From assembly GCA_047528275.1 (NCBI GenBank), contig CP180023.1, positions 620,001-684,000 of the forward strand: a stretch of 64,000 nt of DNA, in the 5' to 3' direction. How positions within the stretch are numbered: position 1 is the stretch's first letter; each line of letters starts with the position of its first letter. Position numbers and translations under genes: made by a program. Of this stretch, positions 38,200-48,539 are shown in pieces. This DNA comes from G039954875 sp047528275 (GTDB lineage Bacteria; Bacteroidota; Bacteroidia; Flavobacteriales; Blattabacteriaceae). The notes below the pieces were generated by a model, which saw nothing but the letters and a program-made list of their open reading frames with translations, did not search any database and was not told the origin of the DNA.

Positions 38200-39780
38200 A
38201 TTGGGATCGGATCCATTATGAACAGTATTTAACTGAAATTATACTTAATAATAAAGACTTGGCTTCAAGGCTCAGTGGTACGAATTATCTACAAAGGATC
38301 ATCCGGGATTTTATACCAATCAGATACCTGGTAAGATAATTGATCTCGCTTTAGATAGGTAGAAGGAGTTTTCTATTGTCATGCTCAATACAGTGGTAAG
38401 ATTTCATCGTATAGCTCAGAAAGCTCCACTTATTGGAAGTACATAGAGCTATTGACCATTTTTAATGATGTACGCGAATCGATTAATTATTCAAATCAAA
38501 TGATCATACATAGATCTGCAGGTACGTTCATAAGAGGAATTTTTTACTATAAAGATTCCAATAGGAGCATGATGGTCAACTATAAAAAAGATCCTCCGGA
38601 AGCATAAAAGGTTTTCTATTGAGAAGACTGAGATAAAAAATGTTTCGGATATTTTTGATGAAAATATTCAAAAAGTATTGAATAGGCAATTTCACATATT
38701 AATATCAATAACGGCAATGAAAATCTTCTTGGTCTAGATATCCATGTAAGAGATCTAGAGCCTTTTGTTAGAAGAATGTTTGCAAAATATTCTACTGTGT
38801 CTGATCAGATAAAAAATGTAGTTTGATTGCTTGTAATGCATTGAATACAGAGAGAAGTAGAGTAAAGTTGAATAAAAGATTTATCGATTTTAATAATCTT
38901 TATGATGGCTAGAAACAATTTTTATTTTGTCAGTACTACATTCAAGCATGATCCGATTTTGTATCCTCTTTCGAGTGATTTTAAAATAAATTTACTGTAG
39001 ATGTATACCATTGAGATTGATAATGAATCTTAGAAGAGACTTATCATATCAGACAGATCAATGTATTGAAGGCTTTGTATAGCGTATTAAAAATTTTCTA
39101 TATCATCAAGAGCATTAAAACAAGTAATATTAATCTTATTGTGCTTTCCATTAAAAGCATTTCCTGTTCGGTGGATATCACTACGGTATTGAATACAGGA
39201 GAAAGAGATCTGTTGGATAAGATCACAACGATATATTGGAAAAATTCTCTTCTATTCATCTTAAGACGCTCGAGTCTGAATACATCAATTTTGAAGATTC
39301 GGTTTATCTCTAATTTAAATTTTCTGTTGATCCATTGATTCAAGAAAAAAAGTATTTGCAAGTTGTAGGAGAAATAATCCCTCCATCAAAGATTCTCAAA
39401 AGGAATACATCTCTATTCATGTGATAGAGATCTCTGGAGGACTTAAAGTCTATTGGACCATCATAGAAAAGGACGAAAAGCGACTTCACTTGAGGTTGTT
39501 CTATATCTAAGATGTGATGAAAAGTAATAGGGTTGGGTCTGGGATACAAATATCGGATGAGCTCGAATCGCTCTATACCATTGGAAATTATTTGATTACC
39601 ATCCATCAAAATGGACTTATCTATCAAGATAATCGTTATGAAGACACCTATCTGTCAGGATTTAAACATAGTTGATTTAAAGAAGACGATTATTCGAACC
39701 AGATCGAGTATTTCATCAAAAAGTTCCATCATCTGGCTATATTTTCTTTGATTGGATGTAAAATCTATGATGAGTAAACT
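38200..39780 (+). pseudogene. Long unidentified protein-coding gene, degraded
   Basis: Protein-like sequence continues over ~1.6 kb when frames are joined: EIILNNKDLASRLSGTNYLQ near 38.25 kb, then KNVSDIFDENIQKVLNRQFH near 38.64 kb. VRDLEPFVRRMFAKYSTVSDQIKNV lies near 38.75 kb, SIKSISCSVDITTVLNTGERDLLDK near 39.15 kb, and FEDSVYI then DPLIQEKKYLQVVGEIIPPS near 39.3 kb. KVYWTIIEKDEKRLHLRLFYI lies near 39.45 kb, ISDELESLYTIGNYLITIHQNG near 39.55 kb and YSNQIEYFIKKFHHLAIFSLIG near 39.7 kb. No signal peptide, membrane segment or familiar motif is seen. The ~500-codon product would be soluble and mixed alpha/beta. I cannot name the family. The region has the same lesion density as its named fossil neighbours, so it is a dead gene, not noncoding DNA. 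Confidence 0.45.
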
Positions 39781-39989
39781 GCAATGGTTTGGTATAATAT
39801 AGTGAGAAAGAATTATTATAATAAAATTATCATATAATATATATATTATTTTTTAATATAATAAAATATATATTGATTTATGATTTAAATAAAAAAATTT
39901 TATTTGATCAGATCTCTTGACCATTCACTCCCCAAATAAGGTATCCTTGCAGAAAATTTTGAGTTGAATAAAAGGGTATAAATCCTATC

Positions 39990-41780
39990 AAATGTCCACT
40001 TTCCTTTCAAACAAGAGGATCAAATTTTGTTCAAAATCAAGCACATTGACACAGACAATCAAGTCTACAGTTTCATATATAGTTTTCATTAGAAAAAACC
40101 TTTACAAACACTTGTTCTATCACCCTTATCGGCATATATAAGAACTATTCGTCCAAAATGAAATCTGTAACTATACGGCAGTTCGAGAAGATGATCATGA
40201 AAGAAAAAAAAAACACGGCTCAAAAAACCTTCTATAGTCGGTCTTCCTGTTATCGAAACCGTATTATCTGAGATCACTAGCTTAGGCTTCTACGGTTTTT
40301 ATTATCTCAATGAAAAAAAAAATATTCACTTTAATCAAGGAATTGAGATGCAATCCAATCTATACGGGTGTCAAACAATTTGGGCTTGACCAAGACAAGA
40401 GCAAGGTCTATCTCTAATTGAAGTATCAAAATCCAGTTGGGTAATCAAGTGTATGAAGTATCTGCAGTCAAACACGATAATTTAATTTTTTGAGGACAAA
40501 ATCGGGCAAGCATTATTGCTCTACTTTACCTCTAATAGAGATCATTCGTCAAGAGAACGCCTTGTACATTGAGACCCCTGTATTCTCCGAATACAAAAGT
40601 CAGTTTTTGAAGATATAATGTATAAAAAATCTGATTTTTAAGTATATACATACAAAAAACGATCAAGGATATTATGATATAAAACTTAAGGAAGCCCTAG
40701 ACATTAGCTATACGGTAAATATCATAAACATTTCAAACTTACCTCAAGCAGAAAATACAAGAATTCTCTACTGGTTTATCGTATGTTACGAATAATTCTT
40801 CCAAAAAGAATACCTCGGTATTACCCAGATGATTTCCTCAGGAAGACCAAATATCCCCTTATTAACCGAGCTCAAATACCAGAGATAGCTCGTCTACGAT
40901 CTTCGTAAGAAAGAACTCTTCCTAACCAAAGATATGAACGATATCAAGAATCCAGGAAAATAACTGATTAGAGTTGAATTAACAGAAGGCGAAGATATCA
41001 CCTTATCCACCCACGAAGGATTTGAGTGGCGGATCCGCATGCCTGCCTCAAATGCTAAAAGCTCTTATGAAATCAACTTTAGAGAGCGTATTCAAAAGTT
41101 ATCTGCAAGGTAGGAAATAACTTAACGCATGAATACCTACGCAAAAACCTAGAGCAAGCCCAACAATCCCTGACAATAGGAAAAAACTTTGAAGTCATCC
41201 TACCCGATATCGACCTATAAAAGGTTATGGGTTTTACGATCGTCAAATAAAAAAGTTTATCCCAACCGAAGAATGGACCGGAGCATTAGGTATCACTAGA
41301 GATGGAACATATTACTACATAAGTCACCTGAATGAATTTAAGCCGTTGTCCGTACAGAACAGCATCAATTTACCTATAGGAAAATATCCCAATACAGATA
41401 AAAATTCCCCGCATGGATATCGTGTGGTTTATATATTAAGTATCTGAAAATCAACTAAAATATACCATATATAAAAGAAATGATATCACAGTTACGGACA
41501 CTTTCCAACCTAGAACCCATCCTCTGGTCTCCTGATAAGCTAAAAGCAGGTGAGTGACTAGAGCAAGGTCAAAGAGCAAGACTATCTTCACGATCCAACG
41601 CACACCTGAGACCACAGAGACCCAAGAGCCTAAATAAATACATCATCCTATTGCGTGAGCCTGACGACTCAGTGAGTTATGGAGTCTATATATCGACCTG
41701 TAAATAAACAACATATCGCCTATAAATATCTCGCCTGTACTCGTTGGGACTACCCTTGAGGATAAGTGAATCATATGAAA
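39990..41780 (+). pseudogene. Second long unidentified gene, degraded
   Basis: Blocks in changing plus frames are FYSRSSCYRNRII / IVGLPVIETVLSEITSLGFYG near 40.24 kb and KKIFTLIKELRCNPIYTGVKQFGLDQDKSKVYL near 40.32 kb. LPLIEIIRQENALYIETPVFSEYKSQFLK follows near 40.53 kb, then EALDISYTVNIINISNLPQAENTRILYW near 40.7 kb, and SGRPNIPLLTELKYQR then LVYDLRKKELFLTKDMND near 40.84-40.93 kb. ELTEGEDITLSTHEGFEWRIRMPASNAK lies near 41.0 kb and GALGITRDGTYYYISHLNEFKPL near 41.3 kb. The alternating pattern with 'xYxISHLNEF' and 'GxxWRIRMP' suggests beta-rich, possibly extracellular domains. I recognise no family. Its 3' end contains an 18-bp identity with secA (41737-41754). Confidence 0.4.
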
Positions 41781-42206
41781 GCCCCCTTTTGATAGGTATC
41801 TTGCATTAAAAATATTTTGTTTATAAGGTTATGATGCTTCTGCTCTTAATGTTTTATAATACACAATTTTTAATTAAAATATAATTACTATATAAATAGT
41901 AAAAAATAAGATAAAATTAAATATTTAACTATTATTTATAATTTATTATTCATTTATTATTGTAAATAAATCAATATTCTCCTAATATTAAACATTTAAA
42001 CATTTTTGTTATGGACACACATTTTACTATTCTGCCCTCTCTCTCTCCCTTTCTATAGTACTCTAGCTTATACTTTTTAAGAGAATCCCCGCTAAGCCAG
42101 TTAGCTTATAAATTGGATTTGGAACGGGACTGCGCCTTGGGTGATCCCAATGTCTTTTCCAGAGGGAAAGACTCTCTACAATATTAGACCATACATCAAA
42201 ACTCTT
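41781..42206. other. AT-rich spacer
   Basis: A very AT-rich tract (41.85-42.0 kb, mostly A/T with few G/C), then a short protein-like stretch near 42.01-42.18 kb (MDTHFTILPSLSPF, then LERDCALGDPNVFSRGKDSL) with a stop between. The latter could be the tail of another lost gene. No RNA or repeat array is recognised. Confidence 0.35.
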
Positions 42207-43060
42207 ATATGATGGAAATAAAAGTACAACGCCCCTTCTCTCTCACCTATCTCTTCTCCTGGAAGGAAAACCCTCATCTGGTTGATGTAGAAAAATTGAT
42301 TCCTCAATAAATTGATTAATATGACTTCTTGCTCAAATATTAACGTGAAAAATACAAACAGAATGGGTTTAACTTGTTTTGTGCATTATGCTATCCTAAT
42401 GCGTCTTTAAAAATATTTATTTCTATTAACAGATGGATAATGTTTTTTTTTTGTTTACGATAATTTCTATAGCTTATATCCTGTTGAGGAAATCCGCGAT
42501 GAAGGACAACATACGATAGAAATATTACTGGGTGCTACACTAACTAATCAAGATAATGAGTGCTTTCGCTAAATAGCCATTATACGTGATGGATGTCTTG
42601 CTTGTGGTGCTACTTCAGAATGGATGAAGTATTTTATAGAAAGACACAGAATTTGCTTTGAGAGTATAATTGAAGAAAGATCCTATAATTATAATGATCT
42701 TCTGCGTTATTCTTCTATAGAGTAATAGAAGACCATACGTAGAAAGTAAGTAGCTGGATACTCTATGATAGACCTTAAAGAATTAGGTATAAATTTCATA
42801 TCCTTTACTGAGGTAGAGGTACATCTATTTGTACAAGGATTGAGAGATCTGGCCACTGATATAATTTATTTGTGTAACGATTTTTCTCTTTGTAGAAGAA
42901 ATCATATCGAAAGGAATTGATTAATATAGTATTAGTTATCCGACACGACCGAGATTGTGGCTTATAAGAATCTTATCAGGAGACGGTCCCTATATACGAT
43001 GCAAGGTTGGAAGAATTTATAACCCTAACCACTTTCCTACCAGACTTTGAAAATAATAAA
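42207..43060 (+). pseudogene. Class I terpene synthase (terpene cyclase family 2), degraded
   Basis: Starts near the ATGATG at 42210: MEIKVQRPFSLTYLFSWKENPHLVDVEKL resembles the N-terminus of bacterial terpene cyclases. Then GFNLFCALCYPNASLKIFISINRWI is followed, in another frame, by VYDNFYSLYPVEE, the place of the DDxxD metal motif ('YPDASPERLRLVADWLVWLFVFDD'). YFIERHRICFESIIEERSYN lies near 42.63 kb, SMIDLKELGINFI near 42.76 kb, and VQGLRDLATDIIYLCNDFSLCRR near 42.83 kb. The last is the NSE/DTE metal site region ('LADDIVALTNDIYSYEKE'). Many stops. Such enzymes cyclise farnesyl or geranylgeranyl diphosphate; the product cannot be inferred. A polyprenyl diphosphate synthase fossil follows, which would have supplied substrate. 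Confidence 0.72.
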
Positions 43061-43144
43061 ATAAATGAAGTCTTATATATATAATATTGAACTGATTATA
43101 TATAGGAATTTAATTTTTTTTATAAGAACCAAAATATATAACGA

Positions 43145-44152
43145 TAAAAACATATTTTTTTTTTAAAGACACTGTACCAGAATAACCCTAAATACCCTAT
43201 CTTATAAAAATAGAAACTCTACGTGCCTTAGCAAAGCTTTATCGAGTAAGATATCTAAGACCGTCGTTTTGATAATCCATCCAATGAGCTCTATATATCA
43301 GATCAACCATGTACTCTCTTTAGGAGGTAAGCGTGCCCGTCTTATCCTATGCCTAATGAACACTCAAATATTTCAAGATTATATTGCACAGGTTCTTAAT
43401 CCGGATTTGGTGTTAGAATTTTTTCATAGCTTTACCTTGATTCATGACGATATCATGAACAAATCCCCCCTATACAGAGATAAACTCAGTGTAAACCAAA
43501 TATTTGCACTCAATCGGGCTATTCTCTCAGGGGATCTTTTGCTAATAAAGAGCTATCAACTTTTAAAAACTTCAAGCCTGAGATTTTCCATAAGGTGTTT
43601 GATGAATTCTCAGAAATGGCTGTGAAGGTCTACGAAGGCCAGTAGATGGACCTCAATCTCGAATGAGCTCAGGAACTTTAATATTGACTAATACATGCAG
43701 ATGATCACCTATAAGACAGCCCCCTTAATGAGCTCAGCGCTCAAGATCGGGGTATTACTCGGCGGAGCGAATGAGGAAGATACCATGGATCTTTATGAAA
43801 CAGGGAAAAATACCGGCATCGCCTTTCAGATCCAAGATGATCTAATCGATCTGTTTGGAGATGAAGGAAATTTCGGAAAAAAAACGTACTGGAGACATCT
43901 ACCCCCAAAAAGACCATCCTCTATTTCAAAGCTTTAGAAAAGTCCGATAGCGCACAAGGAGAAGACATCCTCTATTGGTAAGATTCTTATGGAACTATAG
44001 ATAAGATCTATACTGTGAAAAACCCTTAAAAAAAGCTCCGAGTCAAAAAGGATCTCGAAAAAAGCTCGAGCACCTTCCCCAAGTGTGGTCGGTGATGAGA
44101 AGAAAAAGGTATTGAGACAGCTGATTGATGAGTTGATTCTTCTCGTCAACTG
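43145..44152 (+). pseudogene. Polyprenyl diphosphate synthase, degraded
   Basis: Open stretches are large here. 43269-43625 reads LSLGGKRARLILCLMNTQIF (isopentenyl-diphosphate binding) and FFHSFTLIHDDIMNKSPLYRDK (first Asp-rich motif, last Asp changed to Asn), then AILSGDLLLIKSYQLLK. 43695-43937 reads ITYKTAPLMSSALKIGVLLGGAN and GIAFQIQDDLIDLFGDEG, the second Asp-rich motif intact. The two stretches are split by a frameshift and TAG near 43.62-43.65 kb, and the tail (TILYFKALEKSDSAQGEDIL, then KKVLRQLIDELI) by more lesions. The chain length is that of a ~330-residue E-type prenyltransferase. It elongates FPP/GGPP; it sits next to the terpene cyclase fossil, so it probably fed that enzyme, though a quinone side-chain role is possible. 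Confidence 0.9.
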
Positions 44153-44319
44153 ATCTAAGCATTAGGTTTAGATTTTTATAAAGATCCTACAAAATATTAC
44201 CTTATGGAGACAAAGGAAGAGTAGAAGCCTTAAAGGGGCTAAGTGAAATCATTTTTTTTAAGTAAATCCAAAAACGATATACCATAGAATAGTCAATCGA
44301 TAAAAATTTCTTAAAAAAA

Positions 44320-45500
44320 GCTCGGAAAATCTGACCATTTCTTCGAAAAAACGCAAAGCTGGTAAACCGTGAGGGTCGTCTATTATCTTCTTCGATCGAA
44401 GCCTTTCGAGAGGCCGGATTTTTGTATTTATACTCACCCCATTTACTTGGGTGTTTCAGGTAGATTCATTCACACAACTGCGCATCTAAGAGGAGATGGC
44501 GCGCCATGATATGGTAACGATCTAGTTGCTTGGGGTTGCATCTGCTACTAGCTGGGTCATGGGACATCTTTCTATTTGTAGTCCGATAGGTCTATAGCGC
44601 AAGTCCAGATCAGGGGGGTAGGATTGTTTGATCCCCTCATAAAGGTTACTATAATAGTAGGATGGTTTTCGTCTTTCTACACGAGGTTCACTGGTCTCAT
44701 TTATATTTGATTTGAAGTGGATCCTTATTCCAGCACTGTTGAGTATGCAGGATGGCTAATCCGAGAACATAGGGAAGTGCCTCTCGTCCGTCTCTATCTC
44801 TTTCCTGCCGACCAAGCCAAAATCGAGCAGATATTAAATAGCTTTGGATACGATGGAATGACTCAAACGAGCTGGTGGTGGATGATGTGTTTGTCCCTAA
44901 AGAACACAGTTATCGTATCGATATCGACTATACGTGTAACTCCATTTACTAAGAACCACTCTATCGATTGCCACTTATGATGGTTATTCTAGTTTCCGCT
45001 CCAGTCCTTCTTCTTGACCTAGCACAAGAGCTATTGTAAGGTTTCTGGCGCTTGCTGATCAAAAGACACCTTTCTCGTACACTACAATGCTACGTGATCG
45101 GGGACCTGATACAGTTAAGATTAGGGAGGGCTTTGGTCCTGTTTCTTTCGTCACAGACTTATCTCTCTATGAAAGGCTCTTTCACGTCTAGCAACATACT
45201 TACTCTGAAAAGGAATATAGCTTCGAGTAAAAGGCTGAGCTGTTGCTTACCAACTTGTAGGCGGGGGGGCCATACCTCTTGGCAGACAATCGATATGATG
45301 TATACTGCTTCGAGCTCGACTGGGGTATACAAAAGTTATTACCTTGACCATCTCTTTCGTGATGCTCATGTATTGCGCTAATACGGCTTCACCTTCGAAG
45401 GTCGTTTTGAGTCTGTCGATCAAGTATGGCTGGGATTAATACCCGAATTTAATCTTTTTACTGTTTTGAGTGTATTTCTGGGAGGCTATACTAGGCTAAG
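44320..45500 (+). pseudogene. Acyl-CoA-dehydrogenase-fold flavin monooxygenase, degraded
   Basis: Residual protein reads VNREGRLLSSSIEAFREAGFLYLYSPHLLG near 44.36 kb (family 'LPDETVAALREAGLFRLLVPRRLGG'), then ATSWVMGHLSICSPIGLW near 44.54 kb ('STAWVVGVL'). 44717-44980 begins with YAGWLIREHREVPLVRLYLFP. NELVVDDVFVPKEHSYRIDID near 44.87 kb matches 'TSELVVDDVFVPEHRTL'. TASSSTGVYKSYYLDHLFRDAHVLR near 45.31 kb matches the C-terminal 'LFRDVHVARQH'. These fit the group D flavin monooxygenase/acyl-CoA-dehydrogenase-like family (HsaA type) better than true acyl-CoA dehydrogenases. The substrate is unknown. It is co-oriented with the terpene-cyclase and prenyltransferase fossils and might have tailored their product. 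Confidence 0.68.
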
Positions 45501-45556
45501 CTTGGTTCTGGTAGATGATGTTCTATTTTGTTGAAGGAGTTTATTTGAAGGAATAT

Positions 45557-46719
45557 CAATCAAAATTATTGATCTCGATGATGTTCATTCCATTGATTAA
45601 AAGGTGTATATCATATGTGTATTTATAGGTGATGATTCTCTCGAGGTTCATCATATGGCGTATGATGGGAAAGTCTCCAACGATACCTATACCCATTAAG
45701 ACTACCTAGGATTCGCGAATGAGGTTCAGAACCATAAGGACATTGTTGCGTTTTATCATGGAGATCTGTCCAGGAGTGTCACGGTCTTCATTTTTCAAGA
45801 CCTCTAGGCGGCTAAGCGATCAATTGATCTTTGTTGCTCTCAGTGAGCATTCTAGCTATTTTTTTTATTATATCTGGAAGGAAGCAATCAGCTTACTAAA
45901 CTGATAACGTTCTTTTGCGTAGTGTAAAGCTATATCGTAGTAATCTACCGATTCCCCCAACTGATGCGATAGCGCACCGAGTTTAGACAAGATAGAAGCC
46001 CTTTAAATCCCTGGACGATAGGGAGTAGATACCCCTAAAGATCTTGACATTTTTAAATACTAATTCACCTATCTTTTAGCCATGTAGAGACTATTTGTAT
46101 GCGTCTTGTTCGTGAAGAAACCCTCCATGTTTCATTCGATAATCAAGCCTTGTACGATGCTATCTTCATCTTTTATCCAAACGATAACGATATCTGAAAT
46201 AGGGGCATATGTGATCCATATTTTAGCACTATTGAGTAAACAATAATCCCATTTATCCTCGATGCGGCTTTTCATCCCAGCGGGATCTGAGCTTGTAATA
46301 AGGCTCGTTCAAACCAAAGCAACCGATGCATTCTCCACATGCCAAGCGAGGAAGATAAGCCTTTTGTGGGCTTCCGAACAGAAGACATAAATCGGATGCA
46401 TCACTAGAGAAGATTTTGCCAATCGGCTAATTTCATAACACTGTCGCTCCGATCAAATTCTTGTATGATCAGCCTGTAGGCGATCTGATATAATCCTATT
46501 CCTCCTATTAAGTAGGGATGTAAGGAAACAATGCGCCAATGCTGTTAAGCTTTTTCATTAGATCAGCGAAATCTTTGTGATTTTAAGCTTTTTTTCAATT
46601 TCAATCAGGATGTGTAGATCGACCCATCTATGTATCGTGTATCGGATTAGCCGATATTCTTCGCTCAAGAGTTCATCGATGAGATAATAGTTTGGGAATT
46701 GAAATTTATTCTCATTCAT
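45557..46719 (-). pseudogene. Glutaryl-CoA dehydrogenase type acyl-CoA dehydrogenase, degraded
   Basis: Minus strand, from the ATG at 46717-46719: MNENKFQFPNYYLIDELL, then SEEYRLIRYTIHRWVDLHI. Later pieces are AKSSLVMHPIYVFCSEAHKRL (family 'QSSLVMYPIYAFGSEEQK'), SDPAGMKSRIEDKWDYCLLN and SAKIWITYAPISDIVIVWIKD ('NGAKMWISNAPIADIAVVWAK'), and YDIALHYAKERYQFSKLIASFQI. TPGQISMIKRNNVLMVLNLIRES and IRHMMNLESSPINTH complete it. The phrases KERYQFGKPIASFQL and MIRHMMNLESVVTYEGT are hallmarks of GCDH. Fifteen or more lesions; length normal (~388 codons). It oxidatively decarboxylates glutaryl-CoA to crotonyl-CoA in lysine catabolism, in line with the ALDH7 and lysine transaminase fossils that follow divergently. 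Confidence 0.9.
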
Positions 46720-47029
46720 AGCTGAGTTTTCTAAAGGGTTGAATCCTTGGAAAAGGGTAGAAAAAATATTCTAAATCGAAAAATTATTCTTTTCATTTTT
46801 CAAATTGTAAAATATTCATGAAATATTAAAAAAATCCTTTATTTTTTTTGGTTAGGGTACTTTTTCCTATCGAAACGAATGCTTTTATTGTTTGATCGCG
46901 CCGGTTTTTTTTGAGTCTTTCTGCTACGATGCTGATTTTCTTTTCGTATAGGGCGTATAGGAGAATTGATATGAAATATTTCCTTAGATTTAAATACCAT
47001 CCTCTTAAATAAACTCGTTGTTGATAGAG
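46720..47029. other. Spacer between divergent lysine-catabolism fossils
   Basis: About 310 AT-rich bases with homopolymer runs and no coding motif, RNA or repeat recognised. The former promoters of the glutaryl-CoA dehydrogenase and ALDH7 genes should have been here; no TAnnTTTG box stands out. Confidence 0.35.
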
Positions 47030-48525
47030 CTCAGATTTTAAAAAATCTTACCATCGATCTAGTTAATTTAGAGCCTTGTATTGGCGTAAACCGTTGGATC
47101 GATGAAGAAGTAGAAATGATCATTGCTAAATCCCTACCGATGGGGAAACCTTATCCTCTGTCAAATCTCTCAGGAGTGACATCTACGAAACGGTTATCTC
47201 AGCCTCTCAACAAGCTTTTGATACTTGGAGGGATGTACATTCGCTAAAATGTGGGTTACTGATCTGGGGAATTAGCGAAGCGTTGCGAAAGTATCGTACC
47301 GAACTCGATTAGAGATGGGTAAGATTAAACAAGAGGGGATAAACGAGGTACAAGAGATGATCAAACATGGCTGATTTGCTGCAGTCTTATCTCGCCAACT
47401 ATACGGACCGATCATGTATTCAGAACACCCGATGCATTGCATGTATGAGCAATGGTATGCTCTAGGGGTCTATGGTATCTTATCGGCTTTTAATTTTCCG
47501 GTAGCCATCTTGTCATGGAATATCTTCACCGTAGTGATCTATGACAATATGACCGTATGGAAACCATCTCCTAAAACACCTTTGATTGGTATAGTGGTTC
47601 AGCACCTCTGCAATCGTCTACTAGAGCATCACGGATATCAAGTATGTTTTTAATTTGATTATCTGTGATTGTATAGAAATCGATGAATGTATGTTTGGCG
47701 ATGAGCGGATCCATTTGATCTCTTTCATTGGATCTTCTACAGGTAGGGTAGATAATTGCATAAACAGTGGTCTGCTGTTTTGGTAAAGTCATCTTAGAGT
47801 TTGGGGCAATAATGCAGTGATCATCTATGAGACGCTAGATTTATCCCTATCCGTTCCACCCATTGTATTTTTGGCTGTTGGAATAGCTGGTTAACCCTGC
47901 ACGAGTACCAACCATGTGTTGGCCCATCGTTCACGATATGAGAGCTTGAAGGAGCGAATTATAGCTCCTTATCAGTAGGTCAAAATCAGTGATTCCTTAC
48001 AGGAGGATACTTTGTATGGGGCTTTTGATCTATAACGAAGTGGTGCGTAATTATAGAGTTGCAGTCGAGAAGGTATTATCCGAAGACAGGCAATTGCTTT
48101 ACGGTGGGAAAATTTTGTTTTGGAAATGCTATTTGGTCAAACCAACACTGATCGCAGTACGATATGATTTCCTCTTAGTATAAAAGGAAACTTTCGCCCC
48201 AATCTTGTATCTAATCCTTGTCGATGATCTCAATCAAGCCATTATGTACAACAACGAGACAATCGATGAACTTTCTTCTATCTCATTTACCGACAGCTTG
48301 CAAAACGTTGAATATTTTCTCTCTCATCTCAGGAGCGACTGTGGGATAGCCAATGTCAATATCAGTACCTCTAGTGCGGAGATTGGTGAATCCTTTAGAG
48401 GAGAAAATGCTAGCAGTGGTGGACGTGAGTCTGGTTCTGATGGGTGGAAGGTTTATATGCGCTGACAGACCAATACGATCAATTGGGGTAGGGCCTTACC
48501 ATTTGGCCTAATGGATCCGCTTTGA
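47030..48525 (+). pseudogene. ALDH7-type aldehyde dehydrogenase (aminoadipate-semialdehyde dehydrogenase), degraded
   Basis: Pieces are ILKNLTIDLVNLEPCIGVNRW near 47.04 kb, YETVISASQQAFDTWRDV near 47.18 kb and LSRQLYGPIMYSEHPMHCMYEQW near 47.39 kb. GILSAFNFPVAILSWNIF (family 'GVISAFNFPVAVWSWN') is followed by MTVWKPSPKTPLIG. ISFIGSSTGRVDN near 47.72 kb stands for 'SFTGSTRVGR', then ILEFGANNAVIIYE near 47.80 kb stands for 'LLELGGNNAIIV'. LLYGGKILFWKCYLVKPTLI lies near 48.1 kb, and a closing stretch reads [20 protein letters not shown] then [16 protein letters not shown]. The latter is specific to ALDH7 ('[43 protein letters not shown]'). It oxidises 2-aminoadipate semialdehyde to 2-aminoadipate. 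It is flanked by lysine transaminase and glutaryl-CoA dehydrogenase fossils. Confidence 0.93.
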
Positions 48526-48539
48526 AATCTGATGGGATA

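Noticed and set aside
39098..39627. Minus-strand open frames of 87 and 95 codons
   Set aside because: The plus strand reads more protein-like and continues in both directions; the minus frames have no motif and are probably chance.
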